The notes under the pieces were generated by a model. It did not search any database. It saw nothing but the letters and a program-made list of their open reading frames with translations, and had not been told where the DNA came from. This document shows positions 11,018 to 19,544 of a DNA stretch of 64,000 nucleotides, one piece after another. The position numbers were made by a program, and so were the translations under genes. How positions within the stretch are numbered: the first letter of the stretch is position 1; each line of letters opens with the position of its first letter. Origin of the DNA: Sporobacter sp963663605 (GTDB taxonomy: Bacteria; Bacillota; Clostridia; Oscillospirales; Oscillospiraceae); the NCBI GenBank assembly GCA_963663605.2, contig CAXXVF010000002.1, positions 2,604,001 to 2,668,000 of the forward strand, given 5' to 3'.

Positions 11018-11908
11018 CTATGAACCGGTTGTTGATTCATCTTCGATAATATTGAGCAGTAGCCTGATTGCCGGGTTTTTATTTTTCTTTGACCATGCGA
11101 TACAGAAATCAACGGCCATATCGCCTTCCAGTTCGATATAGCGGAGATTGGGGCCCGTAAACGGCTGAAGACAGCGCGGCAGCATCGTAATGCCGATCTC
11201 GGCTTCCACCATGAGCAGCATGTTTTCATAGAGCGTTGGCCTTGTGATTATACTGGGCCGTAATCCGTTGCGCATCCAGTCCTTGTGCAGCTTGCTGTTG
11301 TCCTGCGGGTCTTGCATATCCAGCAGCACGAATTTTTCGTTGTTTAAAAATTCGGGGCTGATTTTACCGACGTCGGCCAGAGGATGGTTTTTGTGCACGA
11401 CGGCGCAGGAAGGGCTTGAGTCCAGGAGCATCAAACTGATATCATCCCGGTCCTGAAAAGGATACGGCGACGAGAAGACAATGTCGATCAGGTCGTTGTT
11501 AAGCGATTCAATGAGCGCTTTGTTGCTGTCCTGACGGATGGAAAGTTCGATTTTCGGATGAGCACGCCGGAACCTTGCCAGCAGTTTTGGGATTAAAATT
11601 GGCTCATAAGGTCCCCAGTACCCGACCCGCAGGACACCCGCCTTGCCGGTTGAAGCGCTTTGTATCTTCCGGACGGCCTCGTCGAACTTGGCCACGATGA
11701 TAATAGCGTCGTCGTAGAAGACTCTGCCCGCGGGCGTTAGCCGGACTGACCGGTTATTCCGCTCAAACAGCTTTGTGTTCAGTTCCTTCTCCATTGATAC
11801 GATAATCTGGCTCATGGACGGCTGCGCGATTTGCTGCTCTTCGGCGGCTTTTGTGAAATTCAACAGTTTGGCGACACTGAGAAAACACCTCAAATGCTGG
11901 ATATCCAT
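11018..11908 (-). CDS. LysR-family transcriptional regulator
   Basis: A 296-residue LTTR. The N-terminal winged helix (1-60) reads MDIQHLRCFLSVAKLLNFTKAA and QPSMSQIIVSMEKELN. Residues about 90-290 form the two-lobed effector-binding domain (VLRVGYWGPYEPIL). A good GGAGG site precedes the start. It is divergent from the alcohol dehydrogenase at 12161 with a 252-base shared region holding a dyad of LTTR type, and it also lies upstream of the AOR operon on the same strand. It probably activates the dehydrogenase/SDR pair in response to a pathway metabolite. Confidence 0.92.
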   Translation of the reverse strand: MDIQHLRCFLSVAKLLNFTKAAEEQQIAQPSMSQIIVSMEKELNTKLFERNNRSVRLTPAGRVFYDDAIIIVAKFDEAVRKIQSASTGKAGVLRVGYWGPYEPILIPKLLARFRRAHPKIELSIRQDSNKALIESLNNDLIDIVFSSPYPFQDRDDISLMLLDSSPSCAVVHKNHPLADVGKISPEFLNNEKFVLLDMQDPQDNSKLHKDWMRNGLRPSIITRPTLYENMLLMVEAEIGITMLPRCLQPFTGPNLRYIELEGDMAVDFCIAWSKKNKNPAIRLLLNIIEDESTTGS

Positions 11909-12032
11909 AGCAGGCCTCCAGATATAATAGTTATTGATTGTATTTACCTATCGGTATTTTACCATGTTAAGAGCATATTTGGATAAATATTTCAGTTTTT
12001 TGTTCTATTTTATAACAAAACGCTCATAATTA

Positions 12033-12047
12033 ATAGGCGCAGCCTAT
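12033..12047. promoter_or_regulatory. Candidate LysR operator (T-N11-A dyad)
   Basis: ATAGGC-GCA-GCCTAT, a perfect 6-bp inverted repeat containing the T-N11-A pattern of LTTR boxes. It lies in the region between the divergent LysR gene and the alcohol dehydrogenase gene, which suits an autoregulator/activator site. Confidence 0.45.
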
Positions 12048-12160
12048 CACATCAAATGAATTTAGTATTTTACAGGAGCCGTTTGGCGGTATAGAATTAT
12101 ATAGTTAATTCGAAAAAAAGCTTTTTTATCCCGGCCAGAAGAAGAAAGGGAGGATTTATT

Positions 12161-13270
12161 ATGGCTGATATCCCAAAGACGTGTAAGGCAGCGGTCTTGA
12201 CTGAGTATGGAAAGCCTTTGGAGATTCGTGAAGTACCAATACCCGAGGTGGAAGACGGAGCGATTCTCGTTAAAGTTGAAATGGCGGGCATATGCGGTTC
12301 CGATATACACATAGCGCACGGCAACCTGGGCATAAAAGCGCCGCTCCCGTTCATCATGGGACACGAGACGATCGGCCGCATCGTCAAGCTCGGGAAAGGG
12401 CGCATACACGACGCGGCGGGTGAACCGCTTCGTATCGGCGACCGCATTATGTGGGCGCATGCCGCCTGTTATGACTGTTACTACTGTGATATTCAGAACA
12501 AACCTGCGCTTTGCGATCATCGGCGCGGTTACGGCATGTCCCCTTTAGACATGCTCATGGGCGGCTTCTCGGAATATGAATACGTCATCCCCGTCACAAA
12601 AGTTGTCAAAATTCCCAGCGAACTGACCGAGGAGGAATCCATCGGCGTTGCGTGCGCGTTTCGAAGCGTCGTTGCCGCCTTTGAAAAGCTGGGCGGCATT
12701 GGCCTGGCGGACAGCGTCGTTATACAGGGCGCCGGCCCAATCGGGCTGTATTCAACCGTTGTTGCGCGCGAAAGCGGCGCCGGTCGCGTCATTGTTGTCG
12801 GTGCGCCGAAGGAGCGGCTGGAGCTGGCTAAAAAATGGGGCGCAGACGACGTTATCAATATCGACGAGGTCAAGGACCCGCTTGAACGCAAAGCTCAGAT
12901 ATTGGATATGACAAAGAACAGGGGCCCGGAGCTTGTTGTGGAGTGTTCCGGATTTCCGCCGGCATTCAACGAAGGCGTCGATATGGTGCAAAAAGGCGGA
13001 CGATATCTGGTCGTCGGTCAGACGTCCCCGTCACAGATCACATTCAACCCCTATACGATCCTGCAGAAAAACATGCAGATCATCGGAAGCGGCGGCGCAA
13101 TTATCAGCCATTTTTACAGGGCGCTTGAGTTTATAAAGCAAAATAAGAATAAATATCCGTTCGGGGATATCGTCAGCAAGAAATATCAGCTGGAGGATAT
13201 CAACGAAGCGCTCACAAACATGCAGGCGGGCAAAGAGATCAAGCCGGCTATCGACAACAGGGGCAGATAA
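12161..13270 (+). CDS. Zinc-dependent MDR alcohol dehydrogenase
   Basis: A 369-residue medium-chain dehydrogenase. Catalytic zinc ligands are in AGICGSD and GHE (residues about 45-70). The structural zinc site is C-x2-C-x2-C-x7-C (CYDCYYC then C). The NAD(P) Rossmann motif is IQGAGPIGLY near 190. It would oxidise or reduce a secondary or primary alcohol; sequence alone does not give the substrate. GGGAGG lies upstream. It is followed 88 bases later by an SDR and is divergent from a LysR gene, so a two-step redox conversion under LysR control is likely. Confidence 0.88.
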   Translation: MADIPKTCKAAVLTEYGKPLEIREVPIPEVEDGAILVKVEMAGICGSDIHIAHGNLGIKAPLPFIMGHETIGRIVKLGKGRIHDAAGEPLRIGDRIMWAHAACYDCYYCDIQNKPALCDHRRGYGMSPLDMLMGGFSEYEYVIPVTKVVKIPSELTEEESIGVACAFRSVVAAFEKLGGIGLADSVVIQGAGPIGLYSTVVARESGAGRVIVVGAPKERLELAKKWGADDVINIDEVKDPLERKAQILDMTKNRGPELVVECSGFPPAFNEGVDMVQKGGRYLVVGQTSPSQITFNPYTILQKNMQIIGSGGAIISHFYRALEFIKQNKNKYPFGDIVSKKYQLEDINEALTNMQAGKEIKPAIDNRGR

Positions 13271-13358
13271 GCGTTTTTGGCAGCAGGAAGCAAGGCGCCC
13301 GGCATAATATCAGCCGGCTTTAAAACGATCCTGATATGAAAGAAAAGGGGAACCACCA

Positions 13359-14207
13359 ATGAAAGATATGCTCAAAGATAAAATAGCGCTTGTCACCGGC
13401 GGCGCCTCCGGCATGGGGGAGGCCACGGTCGAGCTTTTTGCCAAAGAGGGCGCCACCGTCGTCATCGGCGATTATAATATCGAGAAGGGCGAGGCCCTGT
13501 GCAGGAAACTGACAGACGAGGGGCTTAACGTACGCTTTTACGGAAGAATGGACATAACCAAGCCGGAACAGGTGGACGCCGGCATTGACGCCATCATTAA
13601 AGAATTCGGGCGTATCGACATTTTCACCCAATACGCCGGCGGCGAGATCGGCAGCAGCTTTAACACCGACAATGTCCACATGGAGGTGTGGGATGCCTGT
13701 ATGGACAGGAACCTGAAGGGCAACTTCTATTGCTACGTCAAGGTCGCCGAGCACATGAAAAAGCAGCGTTCGGGCAGCGTTATCCTGAGCTCTTCCAACG
13801 GCGCGTTCAACCCGCCGCTTATAACTTATGCGTATCATGCGGCCAAGGCCGGCATGGAGTCCGTTACCGTCAACGCGGCTTTTGAGCTTTGCCGCTGGGG
13901 TATCCGCGTCAACTGCATCATCCCCGGGGCGGTTGATTCTCCGTTCTGGGACGAGGTGTTCCCGCCGGATATGCCCCAGTCGGAAAGAGATTCGTTCCTG
14001 GGGGAAATCGCCAATCAGGAAGTCCCCATGGGCCGAATCGGAAAACCGGACGACATTGCCAACGTGGCGCTGTTCTTTGCGTCCGACTTGTCAAAGTTCG
14101 TGACCGGACTGCGCATGTATGTTGGCGGCGGCTCGGGCTATATCAATTGTCCCGAAGCCACATTCGGCAGCAACTCCAAAGTCAAGCCGATACCGCCTGT
14201 TGAATAA
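13359..14207 (+). CDS. Short-chain dehydrogenase/reductase with altered NNAG motif
   Basis: A 282-residue classical SDR. The cofactor motif is TGGASGMGEA (residues 13-22). Asp in GDYN after strand 2 suggests NAD preference. Catalytic Ser lies in SSSNGAF, and Tyr159/Lys163 form YHAAK. The strand-4 motif, normally NNAG, reads T-Q-Y-A-G at residues 90-94, losing the Asn that positions the cofactor. The C-terminus extends about 25 residues past the usual GG end with a proline-rich tail. It pairs with the preceding alcohol dehydrogenase. In a polyphenol pathway it is one candidate for a hydroxyarene or cyclic-ketone reductase, but nothing proves the substrate. Confidence 0.85.
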   Translation: MKDMLKDKIALVTGGASGMGEATVELFAKEGATVVIGDYNIEKGEALCRKLTDEGLNVRFYGRMDITKPEQVDAGIDAIIKEFGRIDIFTQYAGGEIGSSFNTDNVHMEVWDACMDRNLKGNFYCYVKVAEHMKKQRSGSVILSSSNGAFNPPLITYAYHAAKAGMESVTVNAAFELCRWGIRVNCIIPGAVDSPFWDEVFPPDMPQSERDSFLGEIANQEVPMGRIGKPDDIANVALFFASDLSKFVTGLRMYVGGGSGYINCPEATFGSNSKVKPIPPVE

Positions 14208-14254
14208 TCAGATTCAGTATAAGAGCTGCTTTCAGCGAAACGGTCGCTGAGCGT

Positions 14255-14293
14255 AATATCGCCGCCTGTTCTATACAGGCGGCGATATTTTTG
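14255..14293. terminator. Terminator between SDR and AraC genes
   Basis: A perfect 15-bp stem (14255-14269 with 14275-14289), 5-base loop, followed by TTTTG on the plus strand and preceded by A/T bases, so it may serve both convergent genes. Confidence 0.85.
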
Positions 14294-14374
14294 TGCGGGC
14301 ACAAATCGGACATGGCGGCGAAAACAGACAGGCTTTTACCAGCAGGTCAATCGAAAATTTCATTAGGAAGGTGT

Positions 14375-15280
14375 TCACTTCCCGTTGCCTTTCGTTTGCC
14401 GGTGCTGCTTCCGGTATTCGGAAATGGTCGTGCCCTCATTTTCCTTGAACAGCCGGTAAAGGGTCTGCGGCGCAGAGATGCCTACGAGCGCAGCGATCTC
14501 TTCAACCGTTTTATCGGTGCAGCAAAGGTAATTCTTAGCGTAATTGAGCCGGTAAACGCTGAGCGTTTTTCGGAAGCTCGTGCCGAAATAATCGCTGAAA
14601 ATCCGCGTTACATGCCGCGGCGTTATGTGAAAGGTTTTCGATATGTCTTCCAGGGAAATGTTTTGGGGGTAATGCTCATGCATGTATTTAGTGATCTCAA
14701 CGGCCAGATTTGCATGGCCGGAAGGCGCCGGCATTCCCGTACGTTCCGAGAGCACGTTGCGTAGCAGTTTGATCAGGTATTCCCGGCAATAATCGACCAG
14801 AATGATCTGCCAGCCGGGCTGCTTGTTGTTCGCTTCCCGCTGGATTTCAGACAATATGGCGTCGCAGCTGTTTTTATCTTGTGCGATGACATACGGTTTG
14901 CCGTCCGTCGCGTTTTCGATCGTCTCTATAAAGGAGCGTTCCGGCGTCAGGCGCTGTGAAACCGCCTCTGAGTTTTCATGGATACTGTAGACAAAAACGA
15001 CATATTCCTTGGGTTCGTCCGGATCATAAACGGCGCCGTGACGCATGCCCGGCGGAATAAGTATGAAATGATTTGGAAGAAGCAGGTGTTCGTTCCCGTC
15101 AATCCGCATGCGCATCCGGCCTTTAAGGATATAATAGATTTCGTAGTTCACATGCGTGTGGGTGAATTCCACGCATGTTTCGTCAAGTTTTTCAAGATAC
15201 TTGACGCTGAGGTCATAACCGGATATCTGAAGCTGGATTTGAAACCGTATATACAATTCGTTGTTTTCACGCTTATCCAT
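14375..15280 (-). CDS. AraC-family transcriptional regulator with cupin sensor domain
   Basis: A 301-residue regulator. The N-terminal cupin domain (about 30-120) includes EFTHTHVNYEIYYILKG and LIPPGMRHGAV, typical of small-molecule-sensing AraC proteins. The C-terminal domain (about 195-300) has two helix-turn-helix motifs (ISLEDISKTFHITPRHVTRI, VEEIAALVGISAPQTLYRLF). The start at 15280 is preferred because GGAG lies 7 bases before it; an in-frame ATG 15 bases upstream has no such site. Divergent from the polyol-dehydrogenase/transketolase operon, which it most likely controls. Confidence 0.9.
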   Translation of the reverse strand: MDKRENNELYIRFQIQLQISGYDLSVKYLEKLDETCVEFTHTHVNYEIYYILKGRMRMRIDGNEHLLLPNHFILIPPGMRHGAVYDPDEPKEYVVFVYSIHENSEAVSQRLTPERSFIETIENATDGKPYVIAQDKNSCDAILSEIQREANNKQPGWQIILVDYCREYLIKLLRNVLSERTGMPAPSGHANLAVEITKYMHEHYPQNISLEDISKTFHITPRHVTRIFSDYFGTSFRKTLSVYRLNYAKNYLCCTDKTVEEIAALVGISAPQTLYRLFKENEGTTISEYRKQHRQTKGNGK

Positions 15281-15404
15281 ATACGCGCTCTCCATACTGC
15301 ATATTCGCTCATAACCATTATAGCAACTTTCTCGTTATGAAACAAGATTACAGTCTGCGTAATACATCCGGACATGTGCCGGAAAATCGTGTCTTTTAAC
15401 AGGA

Positions 15405-15434
15405 TTGAATATTCAGATAGTTGTGGTATATAAT
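15405..15434 (+). promoter_or_regulatory. Sigma-70-type promoter for the dehydrogenase/transketolase operon
   Basis: TTGAAT (15405-15410), 18 bases, TATAAT (15429-15434), 33 bases before the start codon. Upstream, TCCGG-N7-CCGGA near 15367-15383 is a small dyad that could be an AraC site. Confidence 0.6.
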
Positions 15435-15467
15435 CAAGTATACAAAAAAGGCGGGAGGTAAACTGAA

Positions 15468-16520
15468 ATGAAATCGGTCACAGTTGTAAAAACGGGCAGT
15501 CTCAGGGATCCCGATGAAACGAAGCGCGGACAAGTCAAGGTTACAGATATCCCAATGCAGCCGCTTGGAGACGAGGACGTGCGGATCAAGGTCGCCTATT
15601 GCGCCATCTGCGGGTCGGACCCGCACCTTGTGGAGAACATCTTCGGATGGGAAGTCCCGTTTGGCCTTGGGCACGAGCTTTCAGGCGTCGTCGTCGAACT
15701 TGGAGCCAAAGCTACGAAGAAGGGGCTTAAGGTCGGAGATAAAGTTTCCGGCAACTTTCTCAAGTTTTGCGGTACCTGTTATTACTGCCAAAACGGGCAG
15801 CAGCAATTCTGCGAGCATGCCGACGAATCCAACAATCCGGGTATGAGCGAATACATTGTATGGCATGAATCCCAGGTGTACAAGATGCCGGACGACGTGG
15901 ATCTGAAAGAGGCCTGCCTGCTGGAGCCGATCTCGGTAGCCGTGCGGCTTATGGATAAGGTGGACCTCCAGATCGGCCAGACGGTAGCCATCTGCGGCGG
16001 CGGGCCGATCGGGCTTCTGGCGACGCAGGCAATCCGCATGTCCGGCGCGGCAAATCTGACGCTCATCGAGCCGATCGCCGACCGGCGCGACTTGGCGCTT
16101 TCGTACGGCGCCGACCACGTCGTGGACCCGATTGCCGAAGACGTTAAAAAAGCGGCGATGGACCTCACCGGCGGCCGCGGCTTTGACGTCGTCATAGACT
16201 GTTCCGGCTCTACAAAAGCCGTTTACGACCTGCCGTATATTACGGCAAAAGGCGGCAAGCTTATCTATGCCGCCATGTATCCCAACGACTTTGAAATGCC
16301 GCTCAATATCTATAAATACTGTTACGCCAACGAGCTGACGATCACTGGTATGTATGTGTCCCCTTACGCATTCCCGCGGGCGTGGCAGATTTTCCCCAAG
16401 TTCAATCTGGAGGCTTTCACCTCTGCCGTTTTCCCGATTGACGAAGCATCAGAAGCCTTCAAGGCGCAGGTGTCGGGTAAGCACATAAAAATCTTGATTG
16501 AGTGCAATAAATTTGAGTGA
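15468..16520 (+). CDS. Zinc-dependent MDR polyol/alcohol dehydrogenase (sorbitol-dehydrogenase-like)
   Basis: A 350-residue medium-chain dehydrogenase with catalytic zinc signature CAICGSDPH and GHE, structural zinc C-x2-C-x2-C-x7-C (CGTCYYCQNGQQQFC) and cofactor motif ICGGGPIGLL near residue 178. Length and spacing resemble sorbitol, threonine or butanediol dehydrogenases. GGGAGG precedes the start. It is first in an operon with a split transketolase and an SDR, which suggests oxidation of a polyol or hydroxy-ketone to a ketose or diketone used by the transketolase. Confidence 0.88.
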   Translation: MKSVTVVKTGSLRDPDETKRGQVKVTDIPMQPLGDEDVRIKVAYCAICGSDPHLVENIFGWEVPFGLGHELSGVVVELGAKATKKGLKVGDKVSGNFLKFCGTCYYCQNGQQQFCEHADESNNPGMSEYIVWHESQVYKMPDDVDLKEACLLEPISVAVRLMDKVDLQIGQTVAICGGGPIGLLATQAIRMSGAANLTLIEPIADRRDLALSYGADHVVDPIAEDVKKAAMDLTGGRGFDVVIDCSGSTKAVYDLPYITAKGGKLIYAAMYPNDFEMPLNIYKYCYANELTITGMYVSPYAFPRAWQIFPKFNLEAFTSAVFPIDEASEAFKAQVSGKHIKILIECNKFE

Positions 16521-16532
16521 GGAGAGACGTTT

Positions 16533-17411
16533 GTGAGAAAAGACAAGCTGGACGACAAGCTCATATGCGAGCTTGAAGAGAAATGTTATAAAGTCCGAAA
16601 AGACCTCTTGAATTTTATCTATAACATCGGTATGGGCCACCTCGGCGGTGAACTGTCGATGATGGAGGTCGCCGTCGCGCTGTATTACCGGTACCTCAAT
16701 TACAGCGTTCACGAGCCGTTCGACCCGGACCGCGACCGTCTCATCCTGAGCAAGGGACACTGCAGCGAAACGCTGTATACCATTTTCGCCGATCTCGGCG
16801 CGTACACGATGGACTATATGGTTGAGCATTTTGAAACGCTGGATACGGCGAAATTCGGGATGCATTCCAACCGGAAATACTGTAATCAGATCGAGGTTTC
16901 CGCCGGTTCTTTGGGGCATGGCCTGCCCATCGCCGTCGGATACGCGCTCGGAGCGCGCAAAAAGAAGAAGACGTACCGCGTCTTTGTCATGACCGGAGAC
17001 GGGGAACTCAACGAGGGCACGAACTGGGAGGCTATCATGTCGGCCGGCCATTTCGGACTCGGGAACCTTGTGCTGATCGTAGATAAAAACGGCCTTCAGA
17101 TGACAGGGCCCACTGAAGATATAATGAACATCGATCCGCTTGATGAAAAACTGAAAGCGTTCGGATGGGATGTTATAAACATCCCGGACGGCAACGATAT
17201 ACGCCAGGTGTGTGAGGCGTTTGAACAGCTCCCGCCTGTCGATATTGAGAAGAAAAAACGGCCCGTAGCCGTTCTTGCCAATACGGTCAAGGGCAAAGGC
17301 GTTAATTTTATGGAGGGCAACCACAAATGGCACGGCGGCGGCATCGCCAAAGAGCAGCTTGACGAGGCGCTAGCCTCTGTCGACAGATGCAGAATGGAGG
17401 CAGGCAAATGA
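16533..17411 (+). CDS. Transketolase-like, N-terminal (ThDP-binding) subunit
   Basis: A 292-residue N-terminal half of a split transketolase. The thiamine-diphosphate motif is GDGELNEGTNWEA (about 150-162) followed by VDKNGLQ. Other family marks are NIGMGHLGG, LSKGHCSETLY and KWHGG at the end. Together with the next gene it makes a complete ThDP enzyme transferring two-carbon ketol units. The start is GTG at 16533 behind GGAGAG, 13 bases after the dehydrogenase. The stop overlaps the next start (ATGA), so the two halves are translationally coupled. Whether it works on pentose phosphates or an unusual keto-substrate is open. Confidence 0.92.
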   Translation: MRKDKLDDKLICELEEKCYKVRKDLLNFIYNIGMGHLGGELSMMEVAVALYYRYLNYSVHEPFDPDRDRLILSKGHCSETLYTIFADLGAYTMDYMVEHFETLDTAKFGMHSNRKYCNQIEVSAGSLGHGLPIAVGYALGARKKKKTYRVFVMTGDGELNEGTNWEAIMSAGHFGLGNLVLIVDKNGLQMTGPTEDIMNIDPLDEKLKAFGWDVINIPDGNDIRQVCEAFEQLPPVDIEKKKRPVAVLANTVKGKGVNFMEGNHKWHGGGIAKEQLDEALASVDRCRMEAGK

Positions 17412-18391
17412 GCGTTAAATCGACTTTTGATTTTGATCAGATGCTTTCAAACGCCCGGGAGGCATACGGCGAGGAATTGTTTCGTATGGCCGAAGAGGGC
17501 ATGGATTTCGTATTTACGTATACGGATAACGTCGCGCCGTCCTCTTCAGCGGGCAAGCTTCTCAAAAAATACCCCGAGCGGTGCTTTAACTTCGGGATCG
17601 CGGAGCCGAACCAGGTGGGCGCTTCGGCGGGCCTTGCCCTTTCGGGAGAGATCGTCTATTCGCAGGTGTTCGGGCCATTTTTGTCGCTGCGCGCGGCCGA
17701 TCAGATCCACACGGACATCGCTTATAACGACGTCAACGTCCGCCTCATCGGTACGCATGCGGGTGTGACCGCCGCCGGCGGCCCCACGCACAACTGCATC
17801 GCCGATCTCGCGTTGTACCACGCCATCCCCAACCTTACTGTCGTTGTCCCGGCGGACGCGGCGCAGTGCTGCAAGGCCATTCGAGCGTCCTATAAATTTA
17901 AGGGGCCGATGGTCATCCGCATCGACCGCGGCGGGTCGCCGAACGTTTATGCCGACGACGATTATGCCTTTGAGATCGGAAAAGCCATCGAGACGCTCCC
18001 GGGCACGGACCTTACGATCATATCCGCCGGCTCGTCCGTTTACTGGTCTTTAATGGGCGCAAAGAACCTGAAAGAAAAATACGGCATCAGCGCCCGCGTC
18101 ATCGATATGCACACCGTCAAGCCGCTTGATACCGATATGATCCTCAAATGTGCGCGAGAGACCGGCAACATTTTCACGGTCGAGGAACATTCGATCAACG
18201 GCGGATTGGGCAGCAGCGTTGCGGAGGTTTTGTGCGAGGCCGGGTTTAGCGGAAAGTTCAAGCGCATCGGCCTGCCGGACGAGTTCGCTGTTTTGGGCGA
18301 CCCCGACGAAATCTATAAATACTACGGCATGGACCCGGAAGGCATTGCTAAAACAATCAGCGAAAGCATGTCGAAGCCGAAGGCTTTATAA
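17408..18391 (+). CDS. Transketolase-like, C-terminal subunit
   Basis: A 327-residue partner with the pyrimidine-binding domain (RCFNFGIAEPNQVGASAG, catalytic Glu in GIAE) and the C-terminal transketolase domain (about 195-320, TVEEHSINGGLG). The start at 17408 overlaps the previous stop; an in-frame upstream ATG is inside the previous gene. It forms the heterodimer with the N-terminal subunit. Split transketolases also include 1-deoxyxylulose-5-phosphate-synthase-like and other ketol transferases, so function within the family is uncertain. Confidence 0.92.
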   Translation: MSVKSTFDFDQMLSNAREAYGEELFRMAEEGMDFVFTYTDNVAPSSSAGKLLKKYPERCFNFGIAEPNQVGASAGLALSGEIVYSQVFGPFLSLRAADQIHTDIAYNDVNVRLIGTHAGVTAAGGPTHNCIADLALYHAIPNLTVVVPADAAQCCKAIRASYKFKGPMVIRIDRGGSPNVYADDDYAFEIGKAIETLPGTDLTIISAGSSVYWSLMGAKNLKEKYGISARVIDMHTVKPLDTDMILKCARETGNIFTVEEHSINGGLGSSVAEVLCEAGFSGKFKRIGLPDEFAVLGDPDEIYKYYGMDPEGIAKTISESMSKPKAL

Positions 18392-18402
18392 GGAGGTCAG
18401 TT

Positions 18403-19194
18403 ATGAGCGCACTCGATAAAATTGCCGCATTCAATATGGATTATTTCAGCCTTAAAGGCAAGGTTGCCATAATTACCGGGGCCAATCAGGGGCTCGGGAT
18501 GGGATATGCCGCCGCTTTTGCCAAAGCGGGTGCGGACCTGTACATCCCGCACTTTACGGAAGATGTATCCGACGTCAAAAGGCTGATAGAAGCAGAGGGA
18601 CGGAAAGTCGCCTTCATCCGGGGCGACCTGACGGACCGGACGTATCTCAAATCCGTTGTGGAAGGCTGTCTGAAGGAATACGGACGTATCGATATCCTGG
18701 TGAACAATGCCGGTACGAATCACTTTGCGCCGTTTCTCGAATTTCCCGCGGAAGCGTATGACCGCGTCCTGGAGCTGCAGTTGAAGGTTGTTTACCACCT
18801 CAGCCATGAGGTCGGCAGGGTTATGGTAAAACAGGGCGGCGGCAAGATCATCAATATCGGCTCGGCGCTGTCGTACTCCGCCGACAAGAACTGTCCCGCA
18901 TACGTCACGTCAAAGCATGGCGTCATCGGCATCACACGCACCTTTGCAAACGAACTCGGCGCATACAATGTCCAGACGAACGCCATCTGCCCCGGCTTCA
19001 TCCAGACGGATATGAATATCGCCGTCAGCGCAGATAAAACGTTTTACGACCATATCACTTCGCGCATCTCCGCCGGTCGGTGGGGCGATCTGGACGATTT
19101 GATGGGCACCGTCGTGTTCCTCGCCTCCAAGGCCTCCGATTATGTAAATGGGGCGGACATAAAAATCGACGGTGGCTTTTCCACCGTGCTGTAA
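18403..19194 (+). CDS. SDR oxidoreductase, KduD-like
   Basis: A 263-residue classical SDR with TGANQGLGMG cofactor motif, intact NNAG (residues about 105-108), catalytic Ser near IGSALSYS, Tyr/Lys in YVTSK and the C-terminal DYVNGADIKIDGG. Overall it resembles 2-deoxy-gluconate 3-dehydrogenase (KduD). AAGGAGG lies ahead of the start, 11 bases after the transketolase. As last gene of the AraC-linked operon it probably reduces or oxidises a sugar-acid or cyclic ketone intermediate. A cyclic polyketone such as phloroglucinol is a speculative alternative substrate. Confidence 0.88.
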   Translation: MSALDKIAAFNMDYFSLKGKVAIITGANQGLGMGYAAAFAKAGADLYIPHFTEDVSDVKRLIEAEGRKVAFIRGDLTDRTYLKSVVEGCLKEYGRIDILVNNAGTNHFAPFLEFPAEAYDRVLELQLKVVYHLSHEVGRVMVKQGGGKIINIGSALSYSADKNCPAYVTSKHGVIGITRTFANELGAYNVQTNAICPGFIQTDMNIAVSADKTFYDHITSRISAGRWGDLDDLMGTVVFLASKASDYVNGADIKIDGGFSTVL

Positions 19195-19206
19195 ATATGA
19201 TAATAA

Positions 19207-19250
19207 TAAAAAACGTGTCTTACTATTATCATGTGAGACACGTTTTTTAT
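19207..19250 (+). terminator. Terminator after the transketolase operon
   Basis: A stem of about 17 bp with one mismatch (AAAAAACGTGTCT arm with AGACACGTTTTTT) followed by T-rich sequence. Confidence 0.85.
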
Positions 19251-19345
19251 CTATTTTAGGGCTATTCCCGTCCGCCTGTTCCCTGCTCGGAGCGTTTTTG
19301 AAGTCGATCGGGGAGCGATTTTATTGGCAGTAATGGTGGTTTGAA

Positions 19346-19374
19346 TTGACATACGAAACAATGACGCTTATAGT
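19346..19374 (+). promoter_or_regulatory. Consensus sigma-70-type promoter for the CoA-transferase/decarboxylase operon
   Basis: TTGACA (19346-19351), exactly 17 bases, TATAGT (19369-19374). It predicts a start near 19381 and a leader of about 165 bases before the CoA-transferase gene. Confidence 0.75.
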
Positions 19375-19416
19375 TTTATGTTGAGAGAAAACGATTCCCG
19401 AACTATTTTCGCTGGC

Positions 19417-19454
19417 GGTAAGCAGCTGCAGCGGCCATGGGCCGCTGCTTTTAC
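19417..19454 (+). promoter_or_regulatory. Structured 5' leader hairpin (possible attenuator)
   Basis: Inside the leader, 19428-19436 and 19440-19448 form a perfect 9-bp GC-rich stem with loop ATG, extended by an outer GGTAA/TTACC helix, and followed by TTTTACC. The 350-base gap 19195-19544 otherwise holds the upstream terminator and the promoter, with no gene. The hairpin could pause or terminate transcription; it matches no riboswitch class I recognise. Confidence 0.4.
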
Positions 19455-19544
19455 CGGCTGCGGGGCAACAGGTAAAGACAACAACGTCTCAAAAAACGTG
19501 GCGTTTATAAAAATATTCGTATACTCAGCACATGGGGGGTTACT

